NCBI RefSeq assembly: GCF_020524345.1
Contig: NZ_JAIVLH010000003.1
Coordinates: 62,001 to 126,000 of the forward strand
Length of the DNA: 64,000 nucleotides
DNA from: Metabacillus niabensis
GTDB taxonomy: Bacteria; Bacillota; Bacilli; Bacillales; Bacillaceae
Reading direction: 5' to 3'
In this document: piece after piece, positions 53,619 to 62,397 of the stretch
How positions within the stretch are numbered: the stretch's first letter is position 1
Layout of the letters: every line of letters starts with the position of its first letter
Made by a program: the position numbers and the translations under genes
The notes under the pieces: generated by a model
The model's input: only the letters and a program-made list of their open reading frames with translations
The model's database searches: none
Told to the model about the DNA's origin: nothing

Positions 53619-54890
53619 TTATTGTTGTGCTTCAATCTCTTTATTCGCTTGATCTTGTGCTTCCTTCAATGCATCTTTTAGTGGTCGATCACCTAAGTAT
53701 GCACTAACAAACTGATTATTAAAGTTCGTAAAAATAACAGGTAGGTTTTTACCATCAGACCAAACTGTTGCATATGGTGCACCTTTTACAAGTGCGCCAC
53801 GTAACTCATCTTTATCATATCCAAGCTCAGCTGCAACGGATTGACGAGATGGTAGTTCAAATCCTTTTGACGTCCAAGTTTTCATTCCTTCTTTACCAGT
53901 TAGATAGGAAATCAGCTCCCAAGCAGCTTCTTTCTTCTCTGATGCTGCATTCATCACGTAACCTACAGTAAATGCCATTGTTCCTTGTTTTCCATCGATT
54001 GTTGGTACTTCTGTTGTTCCGAAATCAATATCTCGGAACGTACTTTGTAAGTATGGAATAGCCCAGTTCCCTTCAATGACCATTGCCGCTTTTCCTTGAC
54101 CGAACATTTCACCAGTCCAACCTGCACCAACTTCATTCGGTTGTGCTGCCGTTTTGTCCACTAAGTGCTGATCCACATATGGTTGTAATCCTGCGACAAC
54201 ACCTTCACTTGCGAAGTTTGCTTTACCATCTTTTACAACATCCCCGCCTCTAGATTCTGCAATGAATTGAAGGCGTGCTAATTCTGGATTTTGACCGAAA
54301 CCAAATACTTGATTACCTTGTGTTAATTTTTTAGATACGTCTTGTAGTTCAGCCCATGTTTTTGGAACTTCTACGCCAGCATCAGCAAACATTTTCTTAT
54401 TATAGAAAAGAGCTAGAGTAGAATATCCTTTCGGGAAACCATACGTTTTACCATCCATTTGGAAAGCTTCTATTAGAGGTTTTTCAAAATCATCTGTGTC
54501 AAATTCATCTGTCACGTAGCTATCTAAAGGTTCTACAACACCTGTTTCAATTAAACCTGGTGCTTCAAACGCATCAAGATAGAATACATCTGGACCTTCA
54601 CCACCGATTAATCTTGTTTTCATAACATCCATATATTGATCAGCGATTACTTCATGCTTCACCTTAATAGTAGGATGACTTGTTTCAAAATCTTGAAGAA
54701 CTTGTTTTAGTAGTTCACTTTCTTCTGGAGATGACCCCCATCCAGCAAGTGTAATTTCAACTGGTTGATCGGAGTTTGTTGCATCTCCGCTTGCACTATC
54801 CTTTTCATCACCATTGCTACAGCCAGTTAAAACACTTCCAACTAAGAAAGATACTGTACCTAAAGCAGCTAACCACTTTTTCATCTTCAT
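53619..54890 (-). CDS. Sugar-binding lipoprotein, MalE type (third importer)
   Basis: 423 aa. The signal peptide ends with lipobox LTGC (cysteine 24). The CUT1 binding-protein features include ITLAGWGSSPEES, GPDVFYLDAFEAPGLIETG and LALFYNKKMFADAGVEVPKTW. GGGGG lies 8 nt before ATG 54890. It is downstream of the debranching-like glycosidase, so an alpha-glucoside ligand is plausible but not shown. Confidence 0.88.
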   Translation of the reverse strand: MKMKKWLAALGTVSFLVGSVLTGCSNGDEKDSASGDATNSDQPVEITLAGWGSSPEESELLKQVLQDFETSHPTIKVKHEVIADQYMDVMKTRLIGGEGPDVFYLDAFEAPGLIETGVVEPLDSYVTDEFDTDDFEKPLIEAFQMDGKTYGFPKGYSTLALFYNKKMFADAGVEVPKTWAELQDVSKKLTQGNQVFGFGQNPELARLQFIAESRGGDVVKDGKANFASEGVVAGLQPYVDQHLVDKTAAQPNEVGAGWTGEMFGQGKAAMVIEGNWAIPYLQSTFRDIDFGTTEVPTIDGKQGTMAFTVGYVMNAASEKKEAAWELISYLTGKEGMKTWTSKGFELPSRQSVAAELGYDKDELRGALVKGAPYATVWSDGKNLPVIFTNFNNQFVSAYLGDRPLKDALKEAQDQANKEIEAQQ

Positions 54891-54935
54891 TTTTGCTTCC
54901 CCCTTTTATGGTTTTTCTTCATAAACAATGCTGTA

Positions 54936-57029
54936 TTAATAGATAAGTTCAAACCCTGTTGTATTCTCTAAAACTGTTACTTCAATGCGATCTTGATTTC
55001 GTTGAAGTGAAACCGATAGTTGACCATTTCCAATTGTCATTCCTTCAACAGTTAATGAGTTCATGTCATCTAATAGAGTCGGATTTAGTTTCATTTCCTT
55101 TTTCAAACTATCTGGGAATAACCCTAATAAAGTTTGGATAAAGACAATTGGTGTTCCAGCAGCCCAAGCCTGCGGGGAGCACGCAACTGGATATTTCACA
55201 GCCTGACCAATCTCTTTGCTGTAACCACAGAAAAGTTCAGGCAAACGATCATATTCGAAATGAGCTGCGGCATCGATTAAACCAGTCATCACTTTTTTGG
55301 CTTCTTCCTGCTGACCAAGTTTACCCATTCCTAATAAAATCATGCTATTGTCATGAGGCCAGATGCTTCCATCATGATAACTCATTGGATTATAGCCAGC
55401 TTCCCCCTCACCCATTGTTCGAATTCCATAGCCTGAAAACATTTTTTCCGAAAGAAGCATGTTCGCTACAGCTTTGTTTCTTTCTTCAGAGAGCATACCC
55501 GAGAATAAGACATGACCTGGATTTGACGTGATGGTTCCAACTTGTTTTTTATTTTCATCAAGAGCAATCGCATAGAAGTTCACATCATCCATCCAGAACT
55601 CTTTATCAAACTTTTCTTTCAGTTCACCTGCTTGTTGTCTAAGCTCGTTAGCTTCCTCTTGTTTTCCAAGTTGGTCGTAAAGATCAGCCATTCCTACTTT
55701 TGCTTGATAGACGTAACCTTGAACTTCAGCTAATGCAATTGGTGTTTTTGCATAATCTCCGTTACGGTGCACAATGGAGTCACCTGAATCTTTCCAACCT
55801 TGATTCGCAATTCCCTTACTAGATTCTTGATGATATTCAACAAATAAATCACCATCACGATCTCCGTATTGATCGATCCATGTTAAGGCTGCCGCAATAT
55901 TCGACTCCACTTCCTTCACAATCTCAAGATCACCCGTCCATTTTACATACTCGCTGATTAAGACCAGGAAAAGTGGTGTAGCATCAATTGTTCCATAGTA
56001 TGGTGTGAATGGAATCTGATTTGTGTTTGCTAGTTCCCCAAAACGAATTTCGTGCATAATTTTACCTGGTTGTTCATCACGCCAGGAATCTAGGTTTTTC
56101 CCTTGTTGGCTTGCCATTGTTAAAATTGTCCCTTTAGCCACGTCAGGGTTTAGTGATAGCATTTGTAGAGCAGCTATTAAACTATCACGACCAAATGGAA
56201 CGCCGAACCAAGGTAAGCCCGCTACAGGGAACTTGCCATAACCAAGATCTGTTAATAGAACTCGTAAGTCGCCAATCCCTCGATCCACAAGACGTTGAAG
56301 AGCATCATGATCTGTTTTCACCTTCGGAATGTTTGCTTCCCACTCTTGATATGATTTTTTTAGTTGATTAAGAGCCAATTCCGATTCAATGACCTTATTA
56401 TCGTTTGTGTCACCTACTTGTGGTTGAACCATAAAAGTGACAGATTCTTCACACCCATGATCAAGATTAAAATCAAACGTAATGTCACCTGCTTCGGTTA
56501 CCTGAACTGCTTCTTTATTCCAATCAATTCTTGTGCGTCTATTAATTTGATCAGCACCTTCATAATGATAAGTTAATGAATTCCCATCAATTGTTTGCCC
56601 TGTACGCTTTCCAACCTCTCCATTTTGAAAGCCGCGAACAATAAACATGTCTTTAAAATCAACATCCACATGGATACTTAGGTTAAATTCAACAGGCTTT
56701 GGATAGTAATTTTTCACCTTAACTGTTTCATATAACACGTCTCCGTAAATAAACCGTGTACGTTCTATTTCGACTGATTCACGCCATAAAATGAGTTCTC
56801 CATCTTTTTCCATATGTGGATTTGTTAATAAAATCTTAGCCATATAGTTTTCATCAGCATCTGATGACAACAGAATAGGTTCCTCCCCATTAATACGAAG
56901 ATCCAATTTGCTTAGAAAACGAGTATCCTTCGTATATAAACCTAAACCATATGAATGATTCTCAGGGATATTTCCTTTGTCATCTGTTAGTAAAAATAAA
57001 TCATTTTCTTTTATCACGCGGTAATCCAT
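54936..57029 (-). CDS. Amylo-alpha-1,6-glucosidase/GDE-family glycoside hydrolase
   Basis: 697 aa in two parts: an N-terminal beta-rich GDE_N_bis domain (about 1-215, MDYRVIKENDLFLLTDDKGN...) and an (alpha/alpha)6 barrel (about 240-640) with WFGVPFGRDSL, FTPYYGTIDATPLFLVL, NQGWKDSGDS and the acidic YNPMSYHDGSIWPHDN. It is cytosolic. The family cuts alpha-1,6 or other alpha-glucosidic bonds in small substrates; specificity in stand-alone bacterial members is poorly known. First gene of the LacI-controlled unit, with three operators in its leader. Confidence 0.83.
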   Translation of the reverse strand: MDYRVIKENDLFLLTDDKGNIPENHSYGLGLYTKDTRFLSKLDLRINGEEPILLSSDADENYMAKILLTNPHMEKDGELILWRESVEIERTRFIYGDVLYETVKVKNYYPKPVEFNLSIHVDVDFKDMFIVRGFQNGEVGKRTGQTIDGNSLTYHYEGADQINRRTRIDWNKEAVQVTEAGDITFDFNLDHGCEESVTFMVQPQVGDTNDNKVIESELALNQLKKSYQEWEANIPKVKTDHDALQRLVDRGIGDLRVLLTDLGYGKFPVAGLPWFGVPFGRDSLIAALQMLSLNPDVAKGTILTMASQQGKNLDSWRDEQPGKIMHEIRFGELANTNQIPFTPYYGTIDATPLFLVLISEYVKWTGDLEIVKEVESNIAAALTWIDQYGDRDGDLFVEYHQESSKGIANQGWKDSGDSIVHRNGDYAKTPIALAEVQGYVYQAKVGMADLYDQLGKQEEANELRQQAGELKEKFDKEFWMDDVNFYAIALDENKKQVGTITSNPGHVLFSGMLSEERNKAVANMLLSEKMFSGYGIRTMGEGEAGYNPMSYHDGSIWPHDNSMILLGMGKLGQQEEAKKVMTGLIDAAAHFEYDRLPELFCGYSKEIGQAVKYPVACSPQAWAAGTPIVFIQTLLGLFPDSLKKEMKLNPTLLDDMNSLTVEGMTIGNGQLSVSLQRNQDRIEVTVLENTTGFELIY

Positions 57030-57080
57030 TCTACTTCCACATCCAATCTCTTAACATTGATGTTTAATTATGAACTTAAT

Positions 57081-57205
57081 TTCCAAAACGTTTCGGAATT
57101 TGCACATAAAAAAATCTTATTTATATGTAACTTTAACGTTTTGGATTTTTGTTAAATAAAATATAATCGAGCATTTTTACCAATACTACTTAAACGTTTT
57201 GGATT
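57081..57205. promoter_or_regulatory. Three LacI-type operators before the glucosidase/importer unit
   Basis: TTCCAAAACGTTTCGGAA (57081-57098), TTTAACGTTTTGGAT (57132-57146) and AAACGTTTTGGATT (57192-57205) share the core CCAAAACGTT. They lie between the LacI gene and its downstream target, spaced 50-60 bp apart, a layout that would allow looping. Confidence 0.7.
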
Positions 57206-57223
57206 TACGCTAAAAACCACTCA

Positions 57224-58240
57224 TTACTTGTGGTTTTTAGCCGCAGATTCCCTTACAACAAGTTTAGTTCCAAGGGTAATCACATGTGGCTCAAGTGTTC
57301 CTTCTAACATTTTTATTAAAAGGTTTGCAGCTTGATAACCTAATTGAAAGATATTTTGAGAAATAGTTGTCAAAGGTGGGTTAGAGTATCCTGCTAATAA
57401 TATGTCATCATACCCTACTACAGATAAATCTTCTGGGACCTTTCTACCTATCTCTTTTGCCCCTTCAAGAATTCCTAGTGCCATTAAATCACTTGCAGAA
57501 AAAATAGCTGTAATTTCAGGGTGTTTTTTTAATAGTTTAATAGCTTGTTCTTTTCCTGTTTCTTCTTCAAACATTCCATTGACTACCCATTCTTTTTTAT
57601 ATGAAAGACCAGCCTCCTGTAATGCTTCCATGTATCCTTCGAGTCTTATTTTACTAACAAAAGCCTTGCTATGACCATTGATCATCGCAATATTTTTATG
57701 CCCCAATTCAATGAGGTGATTAACTGCCTTTTTGGCACCTAATTTATTATCTGTTGTAACGTGTCCAACATTCTCACTTTGTATTGGATAATCAATTAAT
57801 ACACAAGGAATATCACTATTTACAACCTCTTGCAAATATGGGTCATCTGTTTTAATTCCCTGAATAATAGCCCCATCTACTCTACGCTCACGACAAAGCT
57901 GTGTATAGGTTTTCTCCCGCTGTTTAGTCGAGTTCGTATTAAATAATACGAGATCATAATCTAATTCAGATGCACATTCATTGATACCAGAAAGAACCGA
58001 AAAAGTAATTTGATCTTTTTCACTTTCTCTGTTTAACCCTGATACTAACAATCCGATTGTTTTGGATTTATTCATTACAAGTCCTCTTGCCAGCGTATTA
58101 GGGCTATAGTTTAGCTCTTTAACTAATTTCATAATTTTTTGTCTTGTTTTCTCGCTAACATCTGAGTATCCATTTATCGCCCTAGAAACTGTTGTAACTG
58201 ATACACCAGCAGCTTTAGCAATATCTTTTATTGTTGTCAT
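57224..58240 (-). CDS. LacI-family transcriptional regulator
   Basis: 338 aa. The HTH and hinge are clear (TTIKDIAKAAGVSVTTVSRA, then YSPNTLARGLVMNKSKTIGL), followed by a periplasmic-binding-like effector domain. ATG 58240 follows GGGGG. It lies directly upstream of the glucosidase gene in the same direction, with operators on both sides, so it should repress itself and the importer unit until a sugar is bound. Confidence 0.92.
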   Translation of the reverse strand: MTTIKDIAKAAGVSVTTVSRAINGYSDVSEKTRQKIMKLVKELNYSPNTLARGLVMNKSKTIGLLVSGLNRESEKDQITFSVLSGINECASELDYDLVLFNTNSTKQREKTYTQLCRERRVDGAIIQGIKTDDPYLQEVVNSDIPCVLIDYPIQSENVGHVTTDNKLGAKKAVNHLIELGHKNIAMINGHSKAFVSKIRLEGYMEALQEAGLSYKKEWVVNGMFEEETGKEQAIKLLKKHPEITAIFSASDLMALGILEGAKEIGRKVPEDLSVVGYDDILLAGYSNPPLTTISQNIFQLGYQAANLLIKMLEGTLEPHVITLGTKLVVRESAAKNHK

Positions 58241-58251
58241 GTCACCCAGCC

Positions 58252-58310
58252 CCCAAAACGTTTCGGATTACTTATGATTTTATAATAATAGATCATAAAA
58301 CCGTTTGCAA
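58252..58310 (-). promoter_or_regulatory. LacI gene promoter with downstream operator (autoregulation)
   Basis: TTGCAA (58310-58305), 17-nt spacer and TATTAT (58287-58282) on the minus strand. CCAAAACGTTTCGG at about 58253-58266 follows within the early transcribed region and matches the operators at 57.1 kb. From 58311 to 58671 the gap holds no recognisable gene or RNA. Confidence 0.65.
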
Positions 58311-58671
58311 GTATTTTCTTTTTTCTATCATATTAGACACGAAAACAAAAAAGCGTAAGGCGCTCACCTAGAACAATAAGACAAGTTTTATCATTTTCTT
58401 GTGTATGAAATAATGTATTATACTCAACAGCCGACAACATAAACCTATCAGTGAATGTTCCTATTCTAAAGCTAATCAATTAGTTTATAATATTATCCAT
58501 TTTATTTCGCAGAAAATAAATTATTTCAGAAGAAAGACAAATTACACTATGTCTCTTACCTATTTCCTTAAATAATACTCTAATCAAGCTTTCCTTTTCC
58601 TTGAGCGTCAGACTTGCTAAAAGCTATTAAACAGCAGAATGGAACATTTTTTTGTATATAAACCATATCGA

Positions 58672-58718
58672 AAAAAGACTGAACCCAAAAGACTAATTAG
58701 CTAGACTTTTGGGTTCAG
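58672..58718 (-). terminator. Terminator of the gentisate unit
   Basis: CTGAACCCAAAAG (58679-58691) pairs with CTTTTGGGTTCAG (58706-58718). On the minus strand it is followed by TCTTTTTT. Confidence 0.8.
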
Positions 58719-58748
58719 CCCACATACATTCTTTAAAACATATATCAA

Positions 58749-59861
58749 CTATCCTAAAACCGGAGAAAACTCACCAGTAATTGTCTGATACCCATTATTC
58801 TTATCATACTCTTGTTTGCGTTCCAATCCGAATTTCTCCAAGATTGGTAAATCATTTGTTGAGAATAAATAGCTATCACTTGAAGCAACGTGCTCGTGTA
58901 ATGCCCAGTTTGGTACAACAAAGAAATCACCTTTTGACCAATCAAATCGAACACCATTAATAGTTGTATAGCCTTCACCTTCATGAACGTGATAAATAGA
59001 AGCATGTGTATGTCGGTGTGCTTTTCCTCTAAATCCAGCAGGAAGCTTTTGCATCCAAGCTGCAATGGTTGGACATGCTGTATCTCCATTTGAAGGATTA
59101 ATATACTCAACGGCATAGCCATCATACGGATCTGGCTCAAATCGACTTAAGCCGTTGATTGCTGCCTCTGTTCCTTGCCATTTATAAGAGCCAAGAGGAG
59201 CTTTTTTCGAATAGCGATCGGAAATTGGACGAACCATTCCACCTTGGTAACGTTGTGAACTATAATTATCTGGAAGACTAGGCTGCTCGATACGATCTGG
59301 ATATGGTTCAAAGAATGTTCCACCAAGATAGTAGATTGTAGGAATATCAAGACAGTCCATCCAGATCATTGGTTTATCACCTTCATGTCCGTGACCGTGC
59401 CACAGGCCGTTTGGTGTTGTTAAGAAATCTCCTCTTTCCATGAAGATTCTTTCACCCTGAACAATGGAATATGCCCCTTCTCCTTCCATGACAAAACGAA
59501 GTGCGTTTTGCACGTGTCGATGAGATGGTGCTGTTTCACCAGGTTGGATTAATTGAACAGCTGCGTATAATGTTTGAGTCGTTGATGCCCAGCCCCACGG
59601 CTTTCTGTAATTTAGACCCGGATTTTGTAAGTAAATTGCTCTTCTTTCTCCCCCACGATCTGGAGTAAAAATTTGTGTAGCTTCCTTTAGCTTTTTCATT
59701 AATAATTCACTTTTCCATAAGTATGCCTGTGCATGTGGTTCAGGTGTATGCTTCATTAAATCTGGAATCGCATTCCATAAAGGACCAAGATGGTATTGTT
59801 CTATGTCTCTATTAAAATCCTGAACAATCGTACTGTTAAAAAATTCATTTTTTTCCGCCAT
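58749..59861 (-). CDS. Gentisate 1,2-dioxygenase
   Basis: 370 aa, double-cupin ring-cleavage dioxygenase that opens gentisate to maleylpyruvate. The N-terminal cupin has H114 and H116 (APSHRHVQNALRFVMEG) and a His in WHGHGHE (155-159), the Fe(II) ligands. The second cupin (HRHTHASIYHVHEGEG) is also well kept. RGGERRAIYLQNPG and PWGWASTTQTLYAA are typical of the family. GGGGGAG precedes ATG 59861. Last gene of a three-gene unit with the DinB and hydrolase genes. Confidence 0.94.
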   Translation of the reverse strand: MAEKNEFFNSTIVQDFNRDIEQYHLGPLWNAIPDLMKHTPEPHAQAYLWKSELLMKKLKEATQIFTPDRGGERRAIYLQNPGLNYRKPWGWASTTQTLYAAVQLIQPGETAPSHRHVQNALRFVMEGEGAYSIVQGERIFMERGDFLTTPNGLWHGHGHEGDKPMIWMDCLDIPTIYYLGGTFFEPYPDRIEQPSLPDNYSSQRYQGGMVRPISDRYSKKAPLGSYKWQGTEAAINGLSRFEPDPYDGYAVEYINPSNGDTACPTIAAWMQKLPAGFRGKAHRHTHASIYHVHEGEGYTTINGVRFDWSKGDFFVVPNWALHEHVASSDSYLFSTNDLPILEKFGLERKQEYDKNNGYQTITGEFSPVLG

Positions 59862-59872
59862 GTCTTCTCCCC

Positions 59873-60373
59873 CTATTCTTGATTATACTTTGATAAATTG
59901 CGCTGAATTTGATGATAGTGCTTTTCAACATGCTCCACGATCAAATGGTTCACGATAAACTCAACAGGTTTTCCATCAAAGCGCGGGTTACGGCTTGGAG
60001 CAATTATTTCTAAATCTTCACTTGAAAGGGCTTGAAGCGTTTTTTCTACCTCAGCTGGAATAGAAGCAAGTTGGTCTAGTACATCCGCAATCTGCAAACT
60101 GGTCACATTTTCTTCTGACACTGTTTTCAGTCTTGTTTCATCCGTTAAGCCTCGACCCCATGTTTGATCAGGATGTTCTTTTATCTGTTGAATTTCCCTC
60201 ACCCAATAAGGAATAGCTTCGGCAACATGAGTAATAATTTGCATAATTGACCATTCTTCCGTAGATGGCTGCCATCTAATTTCCTTCTCTGAAAGTCCCT
60301 TCACAACGTTCATGATGTTATGAATAGAGTGCTGTACAGATTCAATAGAGCTCGCTTGTAATGTTTTGGTCAT
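59873..60373 (-). CDS. DinB-fold protein in the gentisate operon, candidate thiol-dependent maleylpyruvate isomerase
   Basis: 166 aa, four-helix DinB/YfiT-like fold. The metal triad is visible: H49 (ITHVAEAIPYW) and H148-x3-H152 (EHVEKHYHQI). Its start overlaps the stop of the upstream hydrolase by 4 bp (ATGA), with GGAGGTG 8 nt upstream, and the dioxygenase gene follows 12 bp on, so it is firmly inside the gentisate unit. In Actinobacteria the maleylpyruvate isomerase of this pathway is a DinB-fold, mycothiol-dependent enzyme. Firmicutes use bacillithiol, so the same job with bacillithiol is a reasonable inference. No other isomerase gene is seen. Confidence 0.75.
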   Translation of the reverse strand: MTKTLQASSIESVQHSIHNIMNVVKGLSEKEIRWQPSTEEWSIMQIITHVAEAIPYWVREIQQIKEHPDQTWGRGLTDETRLKTVSEENVTSLQIADVLDQLASIPAEVEKTLQALSSEDLEIIAPSRNPRFDGKPVEFIVNHLIVEHVEKHYHQIQRNLSKYNQE

Positions 60374-61320
60374 GATACGGGCACCTCCGCTGTTTGTTTC
60401 ACTTTATTCTCAAGGACTCCAACCTGATCGACCTCAATACGAACCACGTCTCCATCTTTTAAAAACACTTGTGGATCTCGTGCAACACCTACTCCTCCGG
60501 GTGTACCAGTTAAAATGATATCACCGGGCTCAAGCGTCATGATATTGGACAAAAATTCAACAAGATACGGAACCGAGAAAACAAGATTGGCAGTATTAGA
60601 TCGTTGGCGTTCTTCTCCATTCACCGTTAAAACAATTTCTAATCCAGATGGATCGGTCAATTCGTCTGTTGTTATTAACCAAGGACCCATTGGAGCGCTT
60701 CCATCAACTGCCTTTCCTTGAAGCCACTGTAATGTACGTCGTTGTAAATCACGATACGTAACATCATTCACAATTGTATATCCTGCAACATATTTTAAAG
60801 CCTCATCTTGCGAAACATTGCGTGCACGTTGTCCAATCACAAAAGCAAATTCCGCTTCATAGTCAAGCTGCTCTGAAATCGGATGAAATGGAATATCATC
60901 CTGTGGTCCGACAATCGTATTGGCAAACTTAGCGAAAACAACTGGATGTGGAGGCAGTTCACGCTTCATTTCTAAAATATGCTCACGATAATTATGGCCA
61001 ACGCAAATCATTTTGCCAGGAGCAGGAACAGGTGCCTCTATTTTGACATCAGAAACAGAGAACACCAGCTTACGTCCCTTTACTTCATCATGATTTACCG
61101 CATAAGCAACTGCCTTTTTTGCCTCCTCAATGCTTTCTAATCCACCTTGTAGAAATTCCGTCATTTCTCCTGGAACAAATGCTTCTGCAATTTTTTCGGC
61201 ACGTAACTTCCCTTCTGAATCAAGTAAGGAACGATAGGCGGCGTTCAAATCAATCACGTTTTCATTCTCTATTGCCCCTAAACGGGATATCCCATCTTTC
61301 GTAAACATCACTAGCTTCAA
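60370..61320 (-). CDS. Fumarylacetoacetase-family hydrolase (probable fumarylpyruvate hydrolase)
   Basis: About 316 aa from TTG 61320 (GGAGGG 7 nt upstream giving MKLVMFTKDG...; the frame is open to ATG 61362). The FAH barrel has ICVGHNYREH, the metal-binding LDYEAEFAFVIG, NDVTYRDLQRR, KAVDGSAPMGPW and ILTGTPGGVG. It splits the product of the isomerase step into fumarate and pyruvate (or maleylpyruvate directly to maleate and pyruvate). First gene of the gentisate unit, overlapping the DinB gene. Confidence 0.9.
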   Translation of the reverse strand: MKLVMFTKDGISRLGAIENENVIDLNAAYRSLLDSEGKLRAEKIAEAFVPGEMTEFLQGGLESIEEAKKAVAYAVNHDEVKGRKLVFSVSDVKIEAPVPAPGKMICVGHNYREHILEMKRELPPHPVVFAKFANTIVGPQDDIPFHPISEQLDYEAEFAFVIGQRARNVSQDEALKYVAGYTIVNDVTYRDLQRRTLQWLQGKAVDGSAPMGPWLITTDELTDPSGLEIVLTVNGEERQRSNTANLVFSVPYLVEFLSNIMTLEPGDIILTGTPGGVGVARDPQVFLKDGDVVRIEVDQVGVLENKVKQTAEVPVS

Positions 61321-61431
61321 TTTCATTCCCTCCAAATCGAAAATTGTTTTACTCTTGCTCATATTATATCGAGATGAATAGTGAGCTCACATTCTATCGT
61401 TCTTCTATATGGAACAATTCAGAAAAAAAGC

Positions 61432-61465
61432 AAAAAAATAAAGCTGAGAATCAAATTCTCAGCTT
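61432..61465 (-). terminator. Terminator of the first IclR gene, overlapping its stop codon
   Basis: AAGCTGAGAAT (61441-61451) pairs with ATTCTCAGCTT (61455-61465) around a 3-nt loop, followed on the minus strand by TATTTTTTTGC. The stop codon at 61459-61461 lies in the stem. Confidence 0.8.
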
Positions 61466-62250
61466 TTGAAACGATTATTTTCCTTTCGTTTGCGCAACCT
61501 TACTAATTCCGTCATTTTCTCTCCTGAACGAACGACTTCTTCAACTAATCTATGACTATTCAACTTACTTTTCATCCGATTTGCTGGTCCGACCATATTA
61601 ATGGCTGCCAACACTTGTCCCTTCTCATTAAAGATTGGTGCTGCAATTGCCATTACGTGTTCCTGAAATTCTTGGTCACATACAGCATATTTCTCTGCTT
61701 TAATACTATTTAACTTTTCATATAAACTTTCATGGGAGGTTATCGTGTTACTTGTAAAGGATTCCAACTTCTCCGGCAAAAGTTGATGTCTTTCTTCCAA
61801 CTCCTGAAAGGCTAGAATAGCTTGACCAATGCTTGTTGCATGAATAGGATGCCTTTTCCCAATATGTGTAAACAGTGAAGTTGGGTTATCACACTCTACC
61901 TTTTGAAGGTAAATCATATGTTGATCCTCAAGAATTCCAAGATGTGAGGTTTCACCTGTTCTTTCTGTTAACATATTTAAAACAGGAACGGATTCAGTTA
62001 AAATTGGTAACTGTGAACTCACAAGATTCGTTAATGTTAAGACAGAGGTCCCTAAGCTGTAACGATTTGAACGAGGATTTTTATAAACAAAGCCTTCACT
62101 TGCCATAGACGCAAGCAGCCTGTGAACGGTACTTTTGCTTAATCCTAAATGTTTCGCAACATCTGTCACACCTTGTTCAGGATGATCCACTGTAAAGCCT
62201 TTTAAAATACTTAAAGCATTTGCTAGAGATGAGTCTCTTTTCTCCTTCAA
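61459..62250 (-). CDS. IclR-family regulator of the gentisate unit (first of two)
   Basis: About 263 aa from TTG 62250 (GGAG 8 nt upstream; GTG 62259 is the alternative). Winged helix VTDVAKHLGLSKSTVHRLLA and effector domain with HLGILEDQHMIYLQK, HATSIGQAILAF and AVCDQEFQEHVMAIAAPI. It lies upstream of the gentisate genes in the same direction, ended by its own terminator, and is divergent from a second IclR gene. Aromatic-acid-responsive IclR proteins are usual for such pathways. Confidence 0.85.
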   Translation of the reverse strand: MKEKRDSSLANALSILKGFTVDHPEQGVTDVAKHLGLSKSTVHRLLASMASEGFVYKNPRSNRYSLGTSVLTLTNLVSSQLPILTESVPVLNMLTERTGETSHLGILEDQHMIYLQKVECDNPTSLFTHIGKRHPIHATSIGQAILAFQELEERHQLLPEKLESFTSNTITSHESLYEKLNSIKAEKYAVCDQEFQEHVMAIAAPIFNEKGQVLAAINMVGPANRMKSKLNSHRLVEEVVRSGEKMTELVRLRKRKENNRFKS

Positions 62251-62397
62251 TACACTCACTCCACCCTCTTAGACTCTTACATTTTTACTCATATCTATCA
62301 ATTCACTAAAAAGCCTAACTTTTCCTTTGTTAAATAGAAGAAACTCATTCTTTTTTAGTATAATAGAAGAAGATTCTAAATAGAGGTGTGAAGCTAA

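Noticed and set aside
55148-55531. Plus-strand 127-aa open frame
   Set aside because: It lies antisense within the GDE-family glycosidase, whose motifs are intact throughout.
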